Source of the DNA: an uncultured Lachnospiraceae bacterium
GTDB taxonomy: Bacteria; Bacillota; Clostridia; Lachnospirales; Lachnospiraceae
Direction of reading: 5' to 3'
Assembly: GCA_910577785.1 (NCBI GenBank)
Contig: CAJTNT010000017.1
Coordinates: 16,320 to 80,319, forward strand
DNA length: 64,000 nucleotides
The notes beneath the pieces are model-generated. The model did no database searches, was not told the origin of the DNA, and saw only the letters and a list, made by a program, of their open reading frames with translations. A program made the translations under genes and the position numbers. Shown one piece after another: positions 60,538-64,000 of this stretch. Every line of letters starts with the position of its first letter. The first letter of the stretch is position 1.

Positions 60538-61488
60538 ATGAAATTTTACTTAGCGCCCATGGAAGGCATCACTACCCCCGTTTACCGAAATGCGCTGTAC
60601 CGCCATTACGGCGGCGCAGACCGTTATTATACCCCCTTTCTAGCCAACCTCTCCTTTAATCATAAGGAGCTGCGGGAGATCCTTCCGGAAAACAACAAAG
60701 GCCTTTCGGTCATTCCCCAGATTCTCACCAACCGGGCGGAAACCTTCTTAACCATTACCAAAAACCTGCAGGCCTATGGCTACAAAGAGGCAAACCTGAA
60801 CCTCGGCTGCCCTTCCGCCACTGTCACTGCCAAAAAACGCGGCGCCGGATTCCTGTCTGTGCCAGAACAGCTGGATGCTTTCCTGGAAGAGATTTTTACA
60901 GGCTGTCCCTTACAAATCTCCATCAAAACAAGGCTCGGCATCGCATCTGCGCATGAATGGCCCATCCTCCTCGCCATTTACAAAAAATATCCCCTGAAGG
61001 AACTGATCGTCCATCCAAGGTACCAGAAAGACTTTTATAACGGCCGGCCACATATGGAGGCCTTCCAGATGGCAGCGGACGCCTTGTCGGACAGCGGCAT
61101 TCCCCTTTGTTACAATGGGGATATCGCCTCGCCTGCACAGTATCAGCGCCTGCTTGTGCAAAACCCTTCCACAGAAGCTGTAATGATTGGCCGTGGCATA
61201 TTGGCCGACCCAAGCCTTTTCCAAACCCTCCGCCACGGGAAGCCCGCACTGCCTCCTGACGAAAGGATCCCTGTCTTCGGGCGCTTCCACGACGATATCC
61301 TGGAAGGCTACCAAAACTACATGTCCGGCGACCAGCCCGTGCTCTTTAAAATGAAAGAACTATGGAGTTATATGGGGCAGTACGTACAGGTATCCGATGC
61401 CATGCTCAAGAAAATCCGCAAGGCAAAACGGATTTCGGAATACCGGGGCACAGTAGAAGCCATCCTCGAAAAAGCGGCCCTTTCCTGA
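60538..61488 (+). CDS. tRNA-dihydrouridine synthase family protein
   Basis: The 316-residue flavoprotein starts MKFYLAPMEGITTPVYRNAL, with LNLGCPSATV holding the catalytic Cys, KTRLGI, HPRYQKDFYNGRP and GRGILADPSLF. It would reduce uridines in tRNA. AAAGGA lies 9 bases before the ATG. A 66-codon upstream extension contains the promoter and is rejected. The short HPRYQ form (instead of HGRTRxQ) marks a divergent Dus clade common in Firmicutes. Confidence 0.92.
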   Translation: MKFYLAPMEGITTPVYRNALYRHYGGADRYYTPFLANLSFNHKELREILPENNKGLSVIPQILTNRAETFLTITKNLQAYGYKEANLNLGCPSATVTAKKRGAGFLSVPEQLDAFLEEIFTGCPLQISIKTRLGIASAHEWPILLAIYKKYPLKELIVHPRYQKDFYNGRPHMEAFQMAADALSDSGIPLCYNGDIASPAQYQRLLVQNPSTEAVMIGRGILADPSLFQTLRHGKPALPPDERIPVFGRFHDDILEGYQNYMSGDQPVLFKMKELWSYMGQYVQVSDAMLKKIRKAKRISEYRGTVEAILEKAALS

Positions 61489-61694
61489 ATTCCGCCAAAA
61501 GCAAGCGCCGCTTCTGCAGGCAATTCCAGGGCAGGCACAAGCCAATGGGCTATTGTCTGCCAAAAAAGAAAGACATGCAGAAGGAAAAAGGCTCAAGAAA
61601 GGAACTTACTAAAACACAAAGATACCCGAAAAGGAAAAGATTCGCCAAAAGATAACTTTAGCCAAAAACTTCACATAGAAAGGAGTCCTGGAAC

Positions 61695-62552
61695 ATGCCC
61701 GGAAAACAAGTCAAGCTGCGCCAGGCAGAAGAAGGCAGTATTTTATACCACTATACCAAAAGCAATGGCATCAATGGCATCCTAAGCAACAACTGCTTTT
61801 GGGCAACGAAAAGCGATTTTCTAAACGACCCCAAGGAGTTCTCCCATATCCAGGGCATACTTACGCAGGTCTGCCAGGAGTCAATCAAAAATCCAGCATG
61901 GATGGAGATGTTCCTCCAGGACTCCATCTATGCCGAAAACGAAAGAAAACGGGAATATTTCGTGCTTTCTTTTTCCAATTGCCGGGACAGCCTCACCATG
62001 TGGTCAGAATTTGGCAATAAGACCGGATACAACATCGGGTTCCGCAGCAACGAGATTATTGCCCGCATTGAAGAGGCGGCAGAGATTGCCTACCATGGGC
62101 TTGTCGTTTACAGTACGAAGCAGCAGCGGCAGCTGATCCGGAAAAACCTCTGCGGCTACCTGCCAAACCTCCTTGGCATGCCGCTTGAGGGCATCTTAAC
62201 GCTGGGAAGCCAGGATCCCCAGGACGCCCTCTACCAAAAGGCCTGCCGGAAATTCCGGCGGACAGCGGAAATCTACGCAATGTTTTTCAAGCAGGAAGGA
62301 TTTGCAGCAGAACAGGAATACCGCTTTGTCTTCAAAAGGCGGAAGGATACCGCCGTGCATTTCCGCGCCAAAGACGGCTTCCTGCTCCCCTATATCGAAA
62401 TCCCCTTAAGCGGCAGGCGCCTCCCGATTGAGGAAATCATGGTCGCGCCCCAGAACCATATTGATCTGGCAAAAAGCGGCATGGAATACATGCTGCAGGT
62501 AAAAGGCTACCAAGCAACCGTATCGCTGTCTAACATCAAGCTCCGCTATTAA
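61695..62552 (+). CDS. DUF2971 family protein
   Basis: The 285-residue protein matches DUF2971: ILYHYTKSNGINGIL, WATKSDFLNDPKEF, SFSNCRDSLTMWSEFG and FFKQEGFAAEQEYRFVFK. The function is unknown. The HYT, LND and late E motifs recall the ADP-ribosyltransferase fold, and members often lie in defence or accessory regions; both points are inference. AAAGGAG lies about 10 bases before the ATG. The 206-bp gap before it shows no gene. It converges on metY. Confidence 0.85.
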   Translation: MPGKQVKLRQAEEGSILYHYTKSNGINGILSNNCFWATKSDFLNDPKEFSHIQGILTQVCQESIKNPAWMEMFLQDSIYAENERKREYFVLSFSNCRDSLTMWSEFGNKTGYNIGFRSNEIIARIEEAAEIAYHGLVVYSTKQQRQLIRKNLCGYLPNLLGMPLEGILTLGSQDPQDALYQKACRKFRRTAEIYAMFFKQEGFAAEQEYRFVFKRRKDTAVHFRAKDGFLLPYIEIPLSGRRLPIEEIMVAPQNHIDLAKSGMEYMLQVKGYQATVSLSNIKLRY

Positions 62553-62607
62553 CCGTGCAATGGAGCCGCTGCCCAACCAAGCCCTGCGATTACGCAGGCA
62601 GGCGCCG

Positions 62608-63921
62608 CTATGCCTCCACCGCCCGGAAGGCTTCCTCCAAATCCTGGATGATGTCATCCACATGTTCCGTCCCAATCGAAAGGCGGATTGTATTGGGCCT
62701 AATGCCCTGTTCCAGCAGCTCTTCTGGCGTGCATTGGCTATGGGTAGTTGTCGCTGGATGGATGACAAGGGACTTCACGTCCGCCACATTTGCCAACAGT
62801 GAGAACAGCTCCAGGTTATCAATAAAATCCTTGGCTTTTTGCGCGTCCCCTTTGATTTCAAAGGTGAAGATAGAGCCGCCTCCCTTGGGGAAATATTTGC
62901 GGTACAGCTGTTTCTGCCCCTCGTCTTCTGTTACAGAAGGATGGTGTACGGCCTCCACTTGCGGGTGGCTCTTTAAATATTGCACAACCTTCCGCGCATT
63001 TTCCACATGCCGCTCTACCCGCAGGGACAGGGTCTCCAGCCCCTGGAGGAAGAGGAATGCATGGAAAGGGGACAGCGTTGCGCCCATATCACGCAGAAGG
63101 ACTGCACGGATTTTGGCCACAAAAGCCGCCGCTCCAACTGCTTTCGTAAAGCTGATGCCATGGTAACTTGGATTCGGCTCCGTCAGGGAGGGGAACTTGC
63201 CCGAAGCCTCCCAGCTGAATTTCCCTCCGTCCACAATCACGCCGCCAATCGCCGTCCCATGGCCGCCAATAAACTTAGTGGCAGAATGTACGACAATGTC
63301 CGCGCCAAAAGAAATGGGGCGCACCAGGTAAGGGGTTGCAAACGTATTGTCCACGACCAGAGGGATCTGATGCCTGTGAGCCAGATCGGCAATAGCTTCT
63401 ATGTCCACGACATCCGAATTGGGATTTCCCAGCGTCTCAATGAAAATGGCCTTCGTGTTATCCTGGATGGCGGCTTCTGCCTCTTCCTCATTAAAAATAT
63501 CCACAAACGTCGTCTGGATGCCGTATTGGGGAAGGGTGTGCGCCAACAAGTTATAGGTGCCTCCATAAATATTCTTGGCAGACACGATATGGCCGCCATT
63601 CTGTGCCAGGTTCTCAAAAGTATATGTAATGGCCGCCGCGCCGGACGCCACTGCCAGCGCCGCCACGCCGCCTTCTAACGCAGCAATCCTCTGCTCAAAT
63701 ACATCTTGCGTAGGATTTGTCAGCCTCCCATAGATATTCCCTGCATCCACCAGCCCAAACCGCGCCGCGGCATGATCGCAATTCCTAAAAACATAAGAAG
63801 ACGTCTGATAGATGGGCACTGCCCTGGCATCGGTCACCGGATCTGGCGCTTCCTGCCCGACATGCAGCTGCAATGTCTCAAACTTAAAATCTCTGTTTTC
63901 CCTTGTAATTTTTTTTTCCAT
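62608..63921 (-). CDS. metY: O-acetylhomoserine sulfhydrylase MetY
   Basis: MetY makes homocysteine from O-acetylhomoserine and sulfide. The 437-residue PLP enzyme has TSSYVFRNCDHAAARFGL, the PLP lysine in HSATKFIGGHGTAIGG and RLSIGTEHVDDIIQDLEEA. GGGAGG lies about 9 bases before the ATG. An insertion sequence starts 25 bp upstream of the start codon, so the native promoter and any SAM-responsive leader have been displaced. Confidence 0.96.
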   Translation of the reverse strand: MEKKITRENRDFKFETLQLHVGQEAPDPVTDARAVPIYQTSSYVFRNCDHAAARFGLVDAGNIYGRLTNPTQDVFEQRIAALEGGVAALAVASGAAAITYTFENLAQNGGHIVSAKNIYGGTYNLLAHTLPQYGIQTTFVDIFNEEEAEAAIQDNTKAIFIETLGNPNSDVVDIEAIADLAHRHQIPLVVDNTFATPYLVRPISFGADIVVHSATKFIGGHGTAIGGVIVDGGKFSWEASGKFPSLTEPNPSYHGISFTKAVGAAAFVAKIRAVLLRDMGATLSPFHAFLFLQGLETLSLRVERHVENARKVVQYLKSHPQVEAVHHPSVTEDEGQKQLYRKYFPKGGGSIFTFEIKGDAQKAKDFIDNLELFSLLANVADVKSLVIHPATTTHSQCTPEELLEQGIRPNTIRLSIGTEHVDDIIQDLEEAFRAVEA

Positions 63922-63946
63922 TTTCCTTTTCCTCCCTTACTATGTT

Positions 63947-64000
63947 ATAACTTCTCGGAATCTTCAGCCCTTATTTCATGGGGCTTTCAGAATCTATTTT
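63947..64000 (+). mobile_element. Second copy of the insertion sequence, left end only
   Basis: The last 54 bases of the window are identical to the first 54 bases of the element at 13119-14936, including the 16-bp terminal repeat, and in the same orientation. The flanking base differs, which fixes the element boundary. Confidence 0.95.

Noticed and set aside
13119..64000. Composite transposon bounded by the two IS copies
   Set aside because: The 49 kb between them is core chromosome (spoIIIA, groEL, parEC, der) and each copy appears to be an independent insertion; the first has its own 4-bp duplication.

Overview
The window reads as chromosomal DNA of a spore-forming, anaerobic Clostridia member, most likely a gut Lachnospiraceae. 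The evidence is a complete spoIIIA operon (AA to AH) behind a sigma-E-like promoter, chemotaxis genes, groESL behind a CIRCE operator, an RsiV-type ECF sigma pair, purine-rich ribosome binding sites, and large secreted glycosidases with Fn3, FIVAR and LRR modules. No rRNA, tRNA or CRISPR array was found. Species cannot be named from the sequence alone.

Layout. 1-5.5 kb: a leftward chemosensory block (PAS kinase with a C-terminal Hpt-like module, response regulator with a degenerate HD-GYP domain, cheR, cheB, a CheY-like regulator, start of cheA). 5.6-13.1 kb: a glycosyltransferase, a membrane protein, a MATE transporter, rpsU, and a leftward run of rRNA methyltransferase, amidase, rdgB and phosphoesterase. 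13.1-14.9 kb: a complete 1818-bp insertion sequence; the first 54 bp of a second copy end the window. 14.9-19.6 kb: a rhodanese, two small unknown genes, and a rightward operon joining a PP-loop ATPase, a free-standing adenylation enzyme and a formyltransferase. I regard this operon as the best candidate for an undescribed pathway.

19.7-25.4 kb: spoIIIAH to spoIIIAA, leftward. Back to back with its promoter is a cobalamin-riboswitch transcription unit (lipoprotein plus ECF S-component, 25.5-26.7 kb). 26.8-33.2 kb: a five-gene leftward operon, comEA, response regulator, sensor kinase, GerMN lipoprotein, comEC. 33.4-38.7 kb: groESL, a small Cys-motif protein, nadC and nadB. 38.7-40.6 kb: ECF sigma and RsiV-like anti-sigma. 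40.8-46.5 kb: a 1894-residue GH127 protein.

46.8-51.2 kb: topoisomerase IV (parE, parC) behind a promoter bracketed by an array of LexA-box-like sequences. 51.2-56.9 kb: a minimal Ser/Thr kinase, gpsA, a 145-bp palindromic MITE-like element, plsY, der, a DUF512 radical-SAM-like protein and a small membrane peptide. 57-64 kb: a secreted GH30 enzyme, a dihydrouridine synthase, a DUF2971 protein, and metY with an IS inserted 25 bp upstream of its start codon.

How genes work together. Clear functional units are the chemosensory phosphorelay, the sporulation feeding-tube complex, B12 uptake, DNA uptake coupled to an envelope two-component system, chaperonin under HrcA control, NAD synthesis, lysozyme-type stress sensing, and SOS-linked decatenation. 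All promoter, operator and terminator calls were made by eye and are predictions.
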